The notes under the pieces are model-generated. The model was not told the origin of the DNA and made no database searches. It saw only the letters and a program-made list of their open reading frames with translations. A stretch of DNA of 64,000 bases, taken from positions 4,717,501-4,781,500 of the forward strand of contig NZ_CP053708.1 in the NCBI RefSeq assembly GCF_013201075.1, read 5' to 3'. Below are positions 50,402-60,781 of the stretch, piece by piece. Within the stretch, counting starts at the first letter, position 1. Each line of letters opens with the position of its first letter. The translations under genes were made by a program, and so were the position numbers. This DNA comes from Lichenicola cladoniae (GTDB lineage Bacteria; Pseudomonadota; Alphaproteobacteria; Acetobacterales; Acetobacteraceae).

Positions 50402-51433
50402 TCAGTGGGTGATGCGGCTGTAGGGGCCGAGGTCGAACAGCGATGCCACCGGAACAGCCTCCTTGAGTGTGCCGTTCGCCACCTCGAAATCCTGCAGCGC
50501 CTTGACCGGCGTCATGAGCCGCGCCGGGTCGGAAATGAATTTCGTGTCCGGCGACGCAAGCGCCTCCTCGATCACCGACTGGCTCAGGATGCCGCCGCCG
50601 AGGACCGTGAGGATAAACGGTGCCGCTTCCGCAGGCTTGCTCTTGATCAGGTCGGTCGCGCGCACGAACAGCCCGACCAGCTTGTCCTTCCAGGCACCGC
50701 GATCCGGGGCATCGGGGCGAACAATTGCCAGCACCGAGCCGGGCTGGTCCGGCATCAGGTCGCTGCCGTGCGCCAGGAGCTGCACGTCCGGCAACCGGTG
50801 CCGCACGACGGTCAGTGCAGGCTCGCGCAGGATGGCGGCATCGACCGCGCCGGACAGCAGCGCCTGTTGTGCCGCGTCGATATCGATGCCGATGATGTCG
50901 GCGGATTTCGGATCGAGGTGATTGCGATCCTGCATCCAGTAGCGCAGCAGCGTGTCCGGAACCGACCCCACCGGCTGGGCGGCGATTTTCGGCTTGCGGC
51001 CGGTCGCCTTGGTGAAGGCGGCGAATCGCTTCGACAGGCCGGTGCCCGCGGGGGCGACGGTGGCGAGTTTTCCGCGCGCGGCGACCTCGAGTTCCTCGAC
51101 CGCGCCGGCTGCAACCACCTTGACGTCGATCCCGTGCGACCGGGCGACCAGCAAGGGCAGCACACCGGCGACATAAGCGTCGATCTGGCCCGCAGCCAGC
51201 GCCTGGATCGCCTGGGTTCCGGCCTGGAACCTGATCAGCTTCAGCGTGAGCCCGGCCGGCTTTGCCCAGCCTTCGCCGTCGAGCACGAACAGGGCAGACG
51301 AGCCCAGCACCGGAATATAGCCGATCCGGATCGGGTCGGCGGCCTGGGCAGGGTTCGACAGGAGGGCTCCGAAGCTGGACACGCCAATGATCGCAGCGCA
51401 CAGGCAACTGCCTCTCAAATAGCGTATCCGCAT
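50402..51433 (-). CDS. NitT/TauT-type ABC-importer substrate-binding protein
   Basis: A 343-residue exported binding protein of the SsuA/TauA/NMT1 class. Residues 1-31 form a signal peptide ending SNPAQA. The mature start ADPIRIGYIPVLGSSALFV and the later AAGQIDAYVAGVLPLL, KLATVAPAGTG and DAAILREPAL are typical. The start at 51433 has a GGGGA site. First gene of the operon binding protein-permease-ATPase-DUF3604. Sulfonates, nitrate or an organic acid/pyrimidine precursor are the usual substrates; none is shown here. Confidence 0.9.
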   Translation of the reverse strand: MRIRYLRGSCLCAAIIGVSSFGALLSNPAQAADPIRIGYIPVLGSSALFVLDGEGWAKPAGLTLKLIRFQAGTQAIQALAAGQIDAYVAGVLPLLVARSHGIDVKVVAAGAVEELEVAARGKLATVAPAGTGLSKRFAAFTKATGRKPKIAAQPVGSVPDTLLRYWMQDRNHLDPKSADIIGIDIDAAQQALLSGAVDAAILREPALTVVRHRLPDVQLLAHGSDLMPDQPGSVLAIVRPDAPDRGAWKDKLVGLFVRATDLIKSKPAEAAPFILTVLGGGILSQSVIEEALASPDTKFISDPARLMTPVKALQDFEVANGTLKEAVPVASLFDLGPYSRITH

Positions 51434-51509
51434 CGTGATATCCCCGATTATTGATGTGGGATCGTACAATCGAACCGGTGTGTGGTCAAAGCAGCTCGCC
51501 CCGAATGCG

Positions 51510-52628
51510 TCAGGAACCGGGGCGATCGACGATGCTGAACAGATCCTCGCCACCGACCGTCTGCTCGGCCTGTTCGTCCTCGAAGCGGGACATGCTGACG
51601 CCCAGCAGCCGCACGCTCTTCTCGAACGGAAACGCGGCCCGCAACAGGCCTTCGGCGGCGATGGCAAGCTCGCTCCGCGTGCCGACGGGCCGGCTGCCCG
51701 AGGCTGCGCGGGTCATGAGCCGGAAGTCGGAAAATTTCACCTTCAGGGTGATCGTCCGTGCACCCCGGCCGCCCTTGTCGTAGGTGGCCCAAACCTTGTC
51801 GATCGCCGGCTGGATTGCGGCCAGCGCCTCGTCCCACCCGGTGATGTCGCGCTCGAACGTCTGTTCCGCGCCGATCGACTTGCGCAGGCGGTCCGCCACC
51901 ACCGGCCGCTCGTCCTGGCCGCGTGCGATGGCGTGGTAGTGCGGCCCCGACTTGCCGAAATGCCGGACCAGGAAGTCGATCGTGCAGCCGCGCAGGTCCA
52001 TCCCGGTCTGGATGCCGAGCCGCTCCATCTTGGCCGCCGTCACCGGCCCGACCCCGTGGAACTGGCTGACCTTCAGCGTCTCGACGAAGCTCGGACCGTA
52101 TCGCGGCGTGATGACGAACAGTCCGTCTGGCTTGCGGTGGTCGGAGGCCAGCTTGGCCAGGAACTTGTTGTAGGAGACCCCGGCCGAGGCGGTGAGTCCG
52201 GTCTGCTCGCGGATACGCGCCCGGATTTCCTCGGCGATCGCCGTGGCCGATCCGAGATCGCGCAGTGGCTGGGTGACGTCGAGGTAGGCTTCGTCCAGCG
52301 ACAATGGCTGGATCAGGGGCGTGTAATCGGCGAAGATCCCGCGGATCTGCAACGATACCTCGCGATAGACGTCGAAGCGCGGCTTCACGAAGATCAGCTC
52401 GGGACATTGCCGTCGTGCCGTGACCGACGCCATGGCCGAGCGCACCCCGAAACGGCGCGCCTCGTAGCTTGCGGCCGCCACCACGCCGCGCTCGCGCGAA
52501 CCGCCCACGGCCAGTGGCTTGCCGCGCAACGACGGGTCGTCCCGCTGCTCGACCGACGCGTAGAAGGCATCCATGTCCACATGGATGATCCGCCGCAGGC
52601 TTGGCGTTACCGCCTGATCGGCAGGCAT
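51510..52628 (-). CDS. dinB: DNA polymerase IV (Y family)
   Basis: A 372-residue translesion polymerase. The palm motifs are intact: HVDMDAFYASVEQRDDP (first acidic residue), then PLSLDEAYLDVT (SLDE catalytic pair), ASAGVSYNKFLAKLASD and the little-finger domain (AEQTFERDITGWDEA). The C-terminus is short. The LexA box 50 bases upstream of the start (52679-52693) makes it an SOS gene. Separate from the imuA-imuB-dnaE2 mutasome 22 kb away, so the window encodes two SOS bypass systems. Confidence 0.96.
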   Translation of the reverse strand: MPADQAVTPSLRRIIHVDMDAFYASVEQRDDPSLRGKPLAVGGSRERGVVAAASYEARRFGVRSAMASVTARRQCPELIFVKPRFDVYREVSLQIRGIFADYTPLIQPLSLDEAYLDVTQPLRDLGSATAIAEEIRARIREQTGLTASAGVSYNKFLAKLASDHRKPDGLFVITPRYGPSFVETLKVSQFHGVGPVTAAKMERLGIQTGMDLRGCTIDFLVRHFGKSGPHYHAIARGQDERPVVADRLRKSIGAEQTFERDITGWDEALAAIQPAIDKVWATYDKGGRGARTITLKVKFSDFRLMTRAASGSRPVGTRSELAIAAEGLLRAAFPFEKSVRLLGVSMSRFEDEQAEQTVGGEDLFSIVDRPGS

Positions 52629-52678
52629 GGCCTGGCATCCCGGGTCAATGACATCGACGCGCCTGTTCGAACCATCCC

Positions 52679-52693
52679 GTTCACTTTACGTTC
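52679..52693 (+). promoter_or_regulatory. LexA (SOS) box upstream of dinB
   Basis: GTTCACTTTACGTTC, a perfect GTTC-N7-GTTC alphaproteobacterial LexA site, 13 of 15 or better identical to the imuA box (GTTCACTATACGTTC; only one base differs). It lies 50 bases upstream of the dinB start. The repeat runs on the plus strand here while dinB runs minus. Confidence 0.88.
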
Positions 52694-52706
52694 CCCAGCG
52701 CCGGGC

Positions 52707-52770
52707 GTCGAGATGCAAGCGAGCCAAAGGTCGAGATGCAAGCGAGCCAAGCGTCGAGATGCAAGAGATG
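52707..52770 (+). repeat. Short tandem repeats, 23-bp unit x2.8
   Basis: Copies of GTCGAGATGCAAGCGAGCCA plus three variable bases start at 52707, 52730 and 52753; the third is truncated after GTCGAGATGCAAG. The first two differ only in the last two bases. They lie just upstream of the dinB LexA box relative to dinB transcription. No function can be assigned. Confidence 0.75.
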
Positions 52771-52859
52771 TAACGCGCCACCAGGGGGCAGAGTGGGTAA
52801 GGACCATGCACATCCCGCACGCCGACACCCTCGACCGTCGGCACCGGGCCAACTCCCGC

Positions 52860-53267
52860 TCATTCTGATCGATTTGCGCCCGCTGGCCTGGGCGGTCACC
52901 AATCGGGCGGCTTTCCTGCTGGTGTTAGCGGCCAGTCAGCAGCAGGGGCTGGTTTCGACTCCAACCGGGCCTCCGACGGTCGATGCTGTGGATCGGTGCG
53001 CGATCCTGTTCGATCTATATGTGCCACATCCCGATCTGGTTCACCGTGATCGACGTCATGCGGCGTACCGGGCCGGGCGGCGAAACCTACGTGCCGCTGG
53101 GTTTCATGATCGCAGCGCTCGCCACCCTGACCGCCGCCGACCTCACCTATCGCTGGCTCGAGCTACCCCTGCAGGAACGCGGTCGCATCCGGGCTCGCGC
53201 GCTCGACGACAGGGGTGATCACGCAACGTCCGCGCAGATGACCACGGGACTAAGCGATACGGGCTGA
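52860..53267 (+). pseudogene. Acyltransferase-3 (OafA-like) C-terminal relic
   Basis: The frame from 52983 reads LWIGARSCSIYMCHIPIWFTV, then VPLGFMIAALATLTAADLTYRWLELPLQERGR, which matches the last membrane segments of acyltransferase-3 proteins (SIYxxHxP followed by the RWLExPxQ end). Upstream text in another frame (AAFLLVLAASQQQGLVSTP, about 52907-52975) is probably the preceding segment, so a frameshift lies near 52975. The first about 300 residues of the family, including the catalytic His region, are absent. A dead fragment. Confidence 0.6.
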
Positions 53268-53428
53268 TGGTCTGCTGGAACCACGGACTGGAAGATGCGG
53301 CCCGGGAGAGCCGTCGAACTGAAACGATGGAATTCCGGCGTTGCTCTTCCCATCGGTTGCGAGGCGCCGGAAGGTAATCGGACCTGGGCTCCGTCGGCGC
53401 CTCTCTTCTTCAAAGGCGAGCAGCAGCG

Positions 53429-54718
53429 ATGGATATGCACCGGATCGAATTAACAACGAACGCTGATGCGCGCAGATATTCCGGGGTCGCACTGTTCCTC
53501 CACTGGACCATCGCGATCCTGATTCTTCTCAACCTGCTGCTGGGATGGAGGATGGGCCACATGCATGGCCTGACGAAGTTCCAGATATTCCAGGTCCACA
53601 AGTCGTTCGGCGTCACGGTGCTGCTGCTCAGTGTTCTCCGCCTGGTCTGGCGTCTTGCGCACCGACCGCCATCGCTGCGGCACGACCTGCATCCCGGTGA
53701 GGCGTTCGCGGCGCATGCCACCCACTGGATCTTCTACGGCTTCATGATCCTGATGCCGCTAAGCGGCTGGATCCTGGTATCGACCAGTGCCGAGAACATT
53801 CCCACGCTGCTCTATCGCTTCATACCCTGGCCGTACTTTCCCGGGGTTCACGGGCTGCCGCTGCCTCGGCGTCACCAGGTCGGCGCCCTGGCCGACGGAA
53901 CGCATTACTGGCTTGCCTGGAGTGCCGTGGCGCTGATCGCGCTGCATGTCGGCGGTGCGTTGAAGCACCAGTTCGATCGGGGCACACCGGTCTTGCCGCG
54001 AATGCTTCCGGGTTCCAGGGACGCCGATCCAGGCCCCGGCCGGCGCATAGGCTTCGTTGCCGCGGTCGGTGCCGGTCTCGGCGCGATCGCGCTCGTGCTG
54101 GCCGGCTACTCCAGCCCGTCGCCGGTCGTCGCACGCTCGGTGCCGGCTCCGGCCCCGAGCCAACAGGCGGCCTCGAACTGGGTCGTCGACAAGACCGCCT
54201 CGAAGCTTGGTTTCGAAACCGTCGTGAACGGGCAACCGGTCGCAGGGCAGTTCAGCCGATGGTCCGCGGTGATCCGCTTCGATCCCGCGCATCTCGCCGA
54301 CGCCGAGGTGGAGGTGATCGTCGATACCGGATCCGCCACGACCCAGGACCACACCCGCGACCAGATGTTGTCGACGCCGGACTGGTTCGACCGGGCGGTC
54401 TTCCCGGAAGCGCGGTTCCATGCAGGCAAGGTTCTGTCGCGTGGCGGCAACGCCTACGAAGCAGACGGCGACCTGAAGATACGCAGCACGGATAAACCCG
54501 TCGTGCTGCCGTTCACGCTCGCCATCGTCGATGGCCAGGCCACGATGTCCGCAAGCATCCCGATCGATCGGACCGCCTTCGGTGTCGGACAAGGCCAGTG
54601 GGCAGGAACGGATTCGGTCGCGGCAACCGTGACCGTGAAAGTTGCGCTGGTCGCGCACGCCCGGACCGCCGAGCAGACATTGCCACAGACGATCCAGGCA
54701 GCCGAACCGGACGACTAG
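53429..54718 (+). CDS. Cytochrome b561-YceI fusion protein
   Basis: A 429-residue fusion. Residues about 15-200 are a four-helix cytochrome b561 (YSGVALFLHWTIAILILLN, FQVHKSFGVTVLLLSVLRLVWR, HWIFYGFMILMPLSGW, YWLAWSAVALIALHVGGALKHQF) with the His residues expected to bind two haems. A fifth hydrophobic stretch and Pro/Ala linker (about 212-250) lead to a YceI lipocalin-like domain (about 255-410; WVVDKTASKLGFETVVNG, FSRWSAVIRFDP). YceI proteins bind isoprenoid quinones in the periplasm, so the fusion may couple quinone binding to electron transfer. Stands alone and converges on the thioesterase gene. Confidence 0.88.
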   Translation: MDMHRIELTTNADARRYSGVALFLHWTIAILILLNLLLGWRMGHMHGLTKFQIFQVHKSFGVTVLLLSVLRLVWRLAHRPPSLRHDLHPGEAFAAHATHWIFYGFMILMPLSGWILVSTSAENIPTLLYRFIPWPYFPGVHGLPLPRRHQVGALADGTHYWLAWSAVALIALHVGGALKHQFDRGTPVLPRMLPGSRDADPGPGRRIGFVAAVGAGLGAIALVLAGYSSPSPVVARSVPAPAPSQQAASNWVVDKTASKLGFETVVNGQPVAGQFSRWSAVIRFDPAHLADAEVEVIVDTGSATTQDHTRDQMLSTPDWFDRAVFPEARFHAGKVLSRGGNAYEADGDLKIRSTDKPVVLPFTLAIVDGQATMSASIPIDRTAFGVGQGQWAGTDSVAATVTVKVALVAHARTAEQTLPQTIQAAEPDD

Positions 54719-55196
54719 ACCCCGAGCAGCCCGCGCAGCCAGGCGCCCGTATCGATAGCAGACGGGTCGGGCTTCGGCACCTTGAACACGCCGTTGACGC
54801 GGGCAGAGGCTGCGCCGTCGGTATGGAGCACCGCCTGCGCGAACAGCATGGTACGCGTGGTCTTGATGATGTCCGCCCTGGCTTCCATCCAGGCGCCGGG
54901 GCGGGCCGGGGCGAGGTAGTCGATCGAGAGGCTGATCGTCGGCAGGATCATCGTCTCGAGCCGACCCTCGAACATGCCGCCGAACGCCAGCAGGATGTCG
55001 CAGAAGGTCGCGATCATGCCGCCGTGGCAGGTGCCGGCGGGGTTGCAATGCTCCGCCCCGACCCGGAACCCGCCGATCAGGTGGCCGTCCTCGGTGCGGA
55101 CATGCAGCGGGAGGTTCCGAGCAGTGAAGTCGGCGACTCCCGCCATGGGCAGGCGGACGAAGCCCGCGGGTGGTGGCGTGGTCCCGATATCCGGCA

Positions 55197-55197
<1 letters not shown>
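54715..55197 (-). CDS. PaaI-family (hot-dog) thioesterase
   Basis: A 160-residue hot-dog thioesterase with the family loop CNPAGTCHGGMIATFCDILLAFGG (in parts: NPAGTCHGG, then ATFCDILLA) and ISLSIDYLAPARPG. It should hydrolyse acyl-CoA. The ATG at 55197 overlaps the acyl-CoA dehydrogenase stop (ATGA), so it is the last gene of the minus-strand beta-oxidation unit. Confidence 0.88.
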
Positions 55198-56987
<1,790 letters not shown>

Positions 56988-57010
56988 GAAATTTCCTCCG
57001 CAGCTCTAGG

Positions 57011-59353
57011 CTAATTACGCAATGGCTTGCCGGTCTCGAGCGTGTGCTCGATCCGATCCAGGGTGGCGCCGGTGCGCAGCAGGCGCATGAAGGCGACTCG
57101 TTCCAGTGCCAGCATCTGCTTTTCGGTCACCACATCGACCAGGTCCGCCCCGCCGCCGGACAGGATCTCGGCCAGGTTGTCCGCCACGACGAGATCATGG
57201 TCGGTGGCGATGCCCTGGCGATGGAAACTGTTGGCGGCGAGGTTCATCGCCGCGCGCCCGGCGGCCCCCGGCAGTCTGAATTCGGGCGCCGTCGGCGCCG
57301 TGTAACCCTCGACCAGCGACAGGGCCCGGGCACGGGCCTCGAACAGCAGCCGGTCGCGATTCATCGTGATCCGATCGGCGGGCCGCAGGAACCCAAGCAC
57401 CTTCGCCTCGGCCGCGGATTTCGACACTTTCGCGACGCTGACGGTCTCGAACACCTTGGCGACCGCGGGCATCGGGCCCTTCGGCATACCGGCTGTCGCG
57501 GTCCAGCGCGCGATCATCTCGCCGCAGCCGCCCCAGCCCGGTACCAGGCCGACACCGCATTCGACCAGGCCGATATAGCTCTCGGCATGCGCCTGGATAG
57601 CGTCGGAATGCAGCAGCACCTCGCAGCCGCCGCCGAGCGCCAGCCCGCCCGGCGCGCTTACCACCGGGAAGGGCGCGTATTTCAGCGCCTTGAAGGTGCG
57701 CTGCCCGCTCGAGACGAGTGTCTCGATCTCGCCCCAGGCGGCGATATTGCAGGCGAACAGGGCCAGGCCGAGATTGGCGCCGGCGGAAAAATTGGTCGCG
57801 TCGGTATAGATCACCAGCGCCTTGTAGCGCTGCTTGACGAGTTCGATGCTCTTGTCAAGCAGCTTCATGATCTGCTCGTCGAACGCGTTCATCTTCGAGG
57901 TGAGTTCGAAGCAGGCGACGCCCTCGCCGACATCCCAGAGTGCAGCCGATCCGTTCCTGAGCAACGGTTCCGACCGGCGCTTCACGTCCTCGAGCAACAG
58001 TACGCCGGCAGGTCGTTCGACCGGGCGATACCGGCCATCCACACCGAGGAACAGCGTCTGTCCGTTCTCGACCTTGTAGAAGGTGCCGTCGGCGACCGTG
58101 CGCAGCAGTTCAGGCACCGGCTTGCCTTCGGCCTCCAGTCGTCGCGCCACCACGGCCGGTCCAAGCACGTCCAGCAGCTCGAACGGGCCCTGTTTCCAGT
58201 TGAAGCCGAGGCGCATCGCCGCGTCCACGGAAACGATGTCGTCGGCAATCGTCGGTACCAGGCTCGCGGCATAAGCCAGGGTCGCGCCCATGACCGACCA
58301 CGCATACTGGCCGTAGCGGTCGGTGGAGGTGATCAGCTTTGTCGGGCTGCGCGACAGTGCGGCTGGCAGGCTGGTGCTTTTCGAAGGCTCGTATTCACCG
58401 GTGACGAGGCCGATCGACTCCTTGATCTTCCCCGCCTCGCGGTTGATCCTATAGAAGCCGCCAAGACCTTTGCGACCGGTATAGCCGTCCGCGATCATCT
58501 TGCTGAGCAGCGGCACCTCGCGCAGCGTATCGAGGAACGCATCGCCGGCGGGCAGCGAGGCCTTCATGCTGGCGTTGATGTGCGGCATCAGGTCGAGGCC
58601 CACCAGGTCGATCAGGCCGAACACGCCGGTTTTCGGGATGCCGAACGGCCGGCCCATGACGGCGTCGGCTTCCTCGACCGACAGGCCCTGGTCCATCGCC
58701 GCATTGACGCCGTGCTGCAGCCAGTAGGTGCCGATGCGGTTGGCGATGAAGCCGGGCGTGTCGTTGGCGCGGACGACGGTCTTGCCGAGCGACAGGTCGC
58801 AGAACTCTGCGACGCGTGCGGCCAGCGCCATGTCTGTTGCGGGCCCGGTCACCATCTCCAGCAGCCGCATGTAGCGCGGCGGGTTGAAGAAATGGGTGAT
58901 CATGAAGTCGCGCGACAGGCTCTCGGGCAGCCCCCCGACAAGCTGCACCAGCGGGATCGTGGAGGTGTTGGAGCTGATCGCGGTGCCGGGGCGCCGTACC
59001 GCATCCAGCCGGTGATACAGCGCCTGCTTCAGGTCGAGCCGCTCGACGATGACCTCGATGACCCAGTCGCAATCGGCGACTCTCGCCAGATGGTCCTCGA
59101 TGTTGCCGGTCTCGATCAGCTTCGCCGCCTGGGGCGACATGAACGGTGCCGGATCGGTTTTCAGCGCGCGGGCGACCGCGGCTTTCGCGATGGCGTCGCG
59201 GTCGTCGCCCGACTTCGGCAGGATGTCCAGCAACAGGACCGGAATCCCGGCATTGGCCACCTGGGCTGCGATGCCGGCGCCCATGACGCCGGCGCCGATG
59301 ACGCAGACGCGCCGGATTGCAGATGCCTGACCCTCGTCGAGCTTCATCATCAT
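57011..59353 (-). CDS. 3-hydroxyacyl-CoA dehydrogenase / enoyl-CoA hydratase (FadN/FadB-like)
   Basis: A 780-residue bifunctional enzyme with the dehydrogenase first and the hydratase last, the FadN order. The N-terminal Rossmann motif is IGAGVMGAGIAAQVANAG, then ITHFFNPPRYMRLLEMV with the catalytic His, and GFIANRIG. The C-terminal crotonase domain (about 400-700) has SAGANLGLAL, APGGLALGGGCEVLLHSDA and GLVECGVGLVPGWGGC. The start at 59353 overlaps the thiolase stop (ATGA), with two further in-frame Met codons following; the frame to 59755 is a shadow of the thiolase. Catalyses the two middle steps of beta-oxidation. Confidence 0.93.
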   Translation of the reverse strand: MMMKLDEGQASAIRRVCVIGAGVMGAGIAAQVANAGIPVLLLDILPKSGDDRDAIAKAAVARALKTDPAPFMSPQAAKLIETGNIEDHLARVADCDWVIEVIVERLDLKQALYHRLDAVRRPGTAISSNTSTIPLVQLVGGLPESLSRDFMITHFFNPPRYMRLLEMVTGPATDMALAARVAEFCDLSLGKTVVRANDTPGFIANRIGTYWLQHGVNAAMDQGLSVEEADAVMGRPFGIPKTGVFGLIDLVGLDLMPHINASMKASLPAGDAFLDTLREVPLLSKMIADGYTGRKGLGGFYRINREAGKIKESIGLVTGEYEPSKSTSLPAALSRSPTKLITSTDRYGQYAWSVMGATLAYAASLVPTIADDIVSVDAAMRLGFNWKQGPFELLDVLGPAVVARRLEAEGKPVPELLRTVADGTFYKVENGQTLFLGVDGRYRPVERPAGVLLLEDVKRRSEPLLRNGSAALWDVGEGVACFELTSKMNAFDEQIMKLLDKSIELVKQRYKALVIYTDATNFSAGANLGLALFACNIAAWGEIETLVSSGQRTFKALKYAPFPVVSAPGGLALGGGCEVLLHSDAIQAHAESYIGLVECGVGLVPGWGGCGEMIARWTATAGMPKGPMPAVAKVFETVSVAKVSKSAAEAKVLGFLRPADRITMNRDRLLFEARARALSLVEGYTAPTAPEFRLPGAAGRAAMNLAANSFHRQGIATDHDLVVADNLAEILSGGGADLVDVVTEKQMLALERVAFMRLLRTGATLDRIEHTLETGKPLRN

Positions 59354-60486
59354 ACGCGCTCCAGCACCGTGGCGATCCCCTGGCCGCCGCCGATGCACTG
59401 GGTCGCCAGCGCATACCGGCCGCCGGTGCGGGCCAGCAACTGTGCCGCCTTGCCGACGATGCGGGCGCCGGTGGCACCCAGCGGATGGCCGATCGCGATT
59501 GCCCCGCCATCGATGTTCACGGTCTCCTCGCGCAGGCCCAGCTCGCCCATGCAGGCCAGCGCCTGGCTGGCGAAGGCCTCGTTCAGCTCCACCACATCGA
59601 GGTCCGACGCCTTGATCCCGGCGCGGTCGAACGCCTTCCGGCTGGCCTTGATGGGGCCAAGCCCCATGGTTTCCGGCGCGCAGCCGCTGACGCCGATGCT
59701 GCGCAGGCGTGCCAGGATGGCGAGGCCGTTGCGCAGGGCATACTCCTCGCTGCACACCAGCACCGCGCTGGCGCCGTCGGTCAGCGGTGACGAGGTGCCG
59801 GCGGTGACGGTGCCGTCCTTGTCGAAAGCGGGCTTCAGCCCGGCAAGGCCCTCGGCGCTGCTCTCCGGGCGGAGGCAGCCATCCGTCTCGACAGGTCCGG
59901 CCTTGGTGCGGATCGGCACGATCTCGTCCGCCAGCAGGCCACCCGCCCGGGCGGCCGCAGCCTTCTCCTGGCTGCGCAAGGCGAACTGTTCCTGGGCCTG
60001 GCGGCCAATCTGATACTTGGCAGCAACGTTTTCGGCGGTCTCGCCCATCCCCATGTAGGCGCCGGCGCTTTTCGCGGCGAGCTCCGGGTTGGGCAGCGGG
60101 TTGAAGCCCAGCATCGGCACCCGGCTCATGCTTTCGACGCCGGCACAGATGAAGACCTCGCCGGCGCCGAGGGCGATGGCGCCGGCGGCCATGTGGATCG
60201 CCTGCATCGAGGAGCCGCAGAAGCGGTTGACGGTGACCCCGCCGATGCTGATCGGCAAATCAGCCAGAAGAACGACCAGGCGCGCGACGTTGAAACCCTG
60301 CTCGGCCTCCGGAAACGCGCAGCCGAGGATCAGGTCCTCGATATCGTCCGGCTTCACGCCCGTCCGTTCGACCAGGCCGCGCACGACCTGTGCCGCAAGG
60401 TCATCCGGCCTGACCCGGGTCAGCTGGCCTTTGTTGGCAAGGTGGAACGGGGAGCGGGCATAACCTGCAATCACCGTATTCTGCAT
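59350..60486 (-). CDS. Acetyl-CoA acyltransferase (thiolase, FadA-like)
   Basis: A 378-residue thiolase for the last step of beta-oxidation. The acyl-accepting Cys is in NRFCGSSMQAIHMAA, the His in IAIGHPLGATGARI and the second Cys in ALATQCIGGGQGIA; NEAFASQALACMG is also conserved. First gene of the minus-strand unit thiolase-FadB-type-dehydrogenase-thioesterase. Divergent from fadL across a 295-base gap that contains a perfect palindrome. Confidence 0.94.
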   Translation of the reverse strand: MQNTVIAGYARSPFHLANKGQLTRVRPDDLAAQVVRGLVERTGVKPDDIEDLILGCAFPEAEQGFNVARLVVLLADLPISIGGVTVNRFCGSSMQAIHMAAGAIALGAGEVFICAGVESMSRVPMLGFNPLPNPELAAKSAGAYMGMGETAENVAAKYQIGRQAQEQFALRSQEKAAAARAGGLLADEIVPIRTKAGPVETDGCLRPESSAEGLAGLKPAFDKDGTVTAGTSSPLTDGASAVLVCSEEYALRNGLAILARLRSIGVSGCAPETMGLGPIKASRKAFDRAGIKASDLDVVELNEAFASQALACMGELGLREETVNIDGGAIAIGHPLGATGARIVGKAAQLLARTGGRYALATQCIGGGQGIATVLERV

Positions 60487-60650
60487 CGGTCAGTCTCCGG
60501 GCCATGAAGCGTCTCGACCACGCAGGCCAGCGCTTTCCGTATACGTCAAGCAGTCATGGAGATAGCATCGGTCCTGGCAACAAACAACCACAGACTGCAG
60601 GCATACGAGCGGTCGTTATAACTTGTGCAGTGCAGTATAGATGAGGCGCT

Positions 60651-60664
60651 TGACGCATGCGTCA
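60651..60664. promoter_or_regulatory. Perfect 14-bp palindrome between the two fatty-acid units
   Basis: TGACGCATGCGTCA, symmetric at every base, in the 295-base gap between the divergent thiolase and fadL genes. It is a natural site for a dimeric regulator controlling both units (for example a FadR/PsrA-type or the MerR-type protein that begins at 63892). Binding is inferred. Confidence 0.5.
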
Positions 60665-60781
60665 GATTGGGTGGATCGTGAATAGCAGGGCGAGAATTCT
60701 GTCGTTGATGCGATCGAGATTGATTGCTAACGGAAAATTCACGACAGGTGGATCATACCGTCTGCGTAAAGGGATGACGTC

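Noticed and set aside
52707-52770. A CRISPR array
   Set aside because: The repeats are directly tandem, without spacers, and no cas genes are present.
57044-60013. A 989-codon plus-strand open frame
   Set aside because: Antisense to the FadB-type and thiolase genes, which carry complete active-site motifs. High GC produces long empty frames on the opposite strand.
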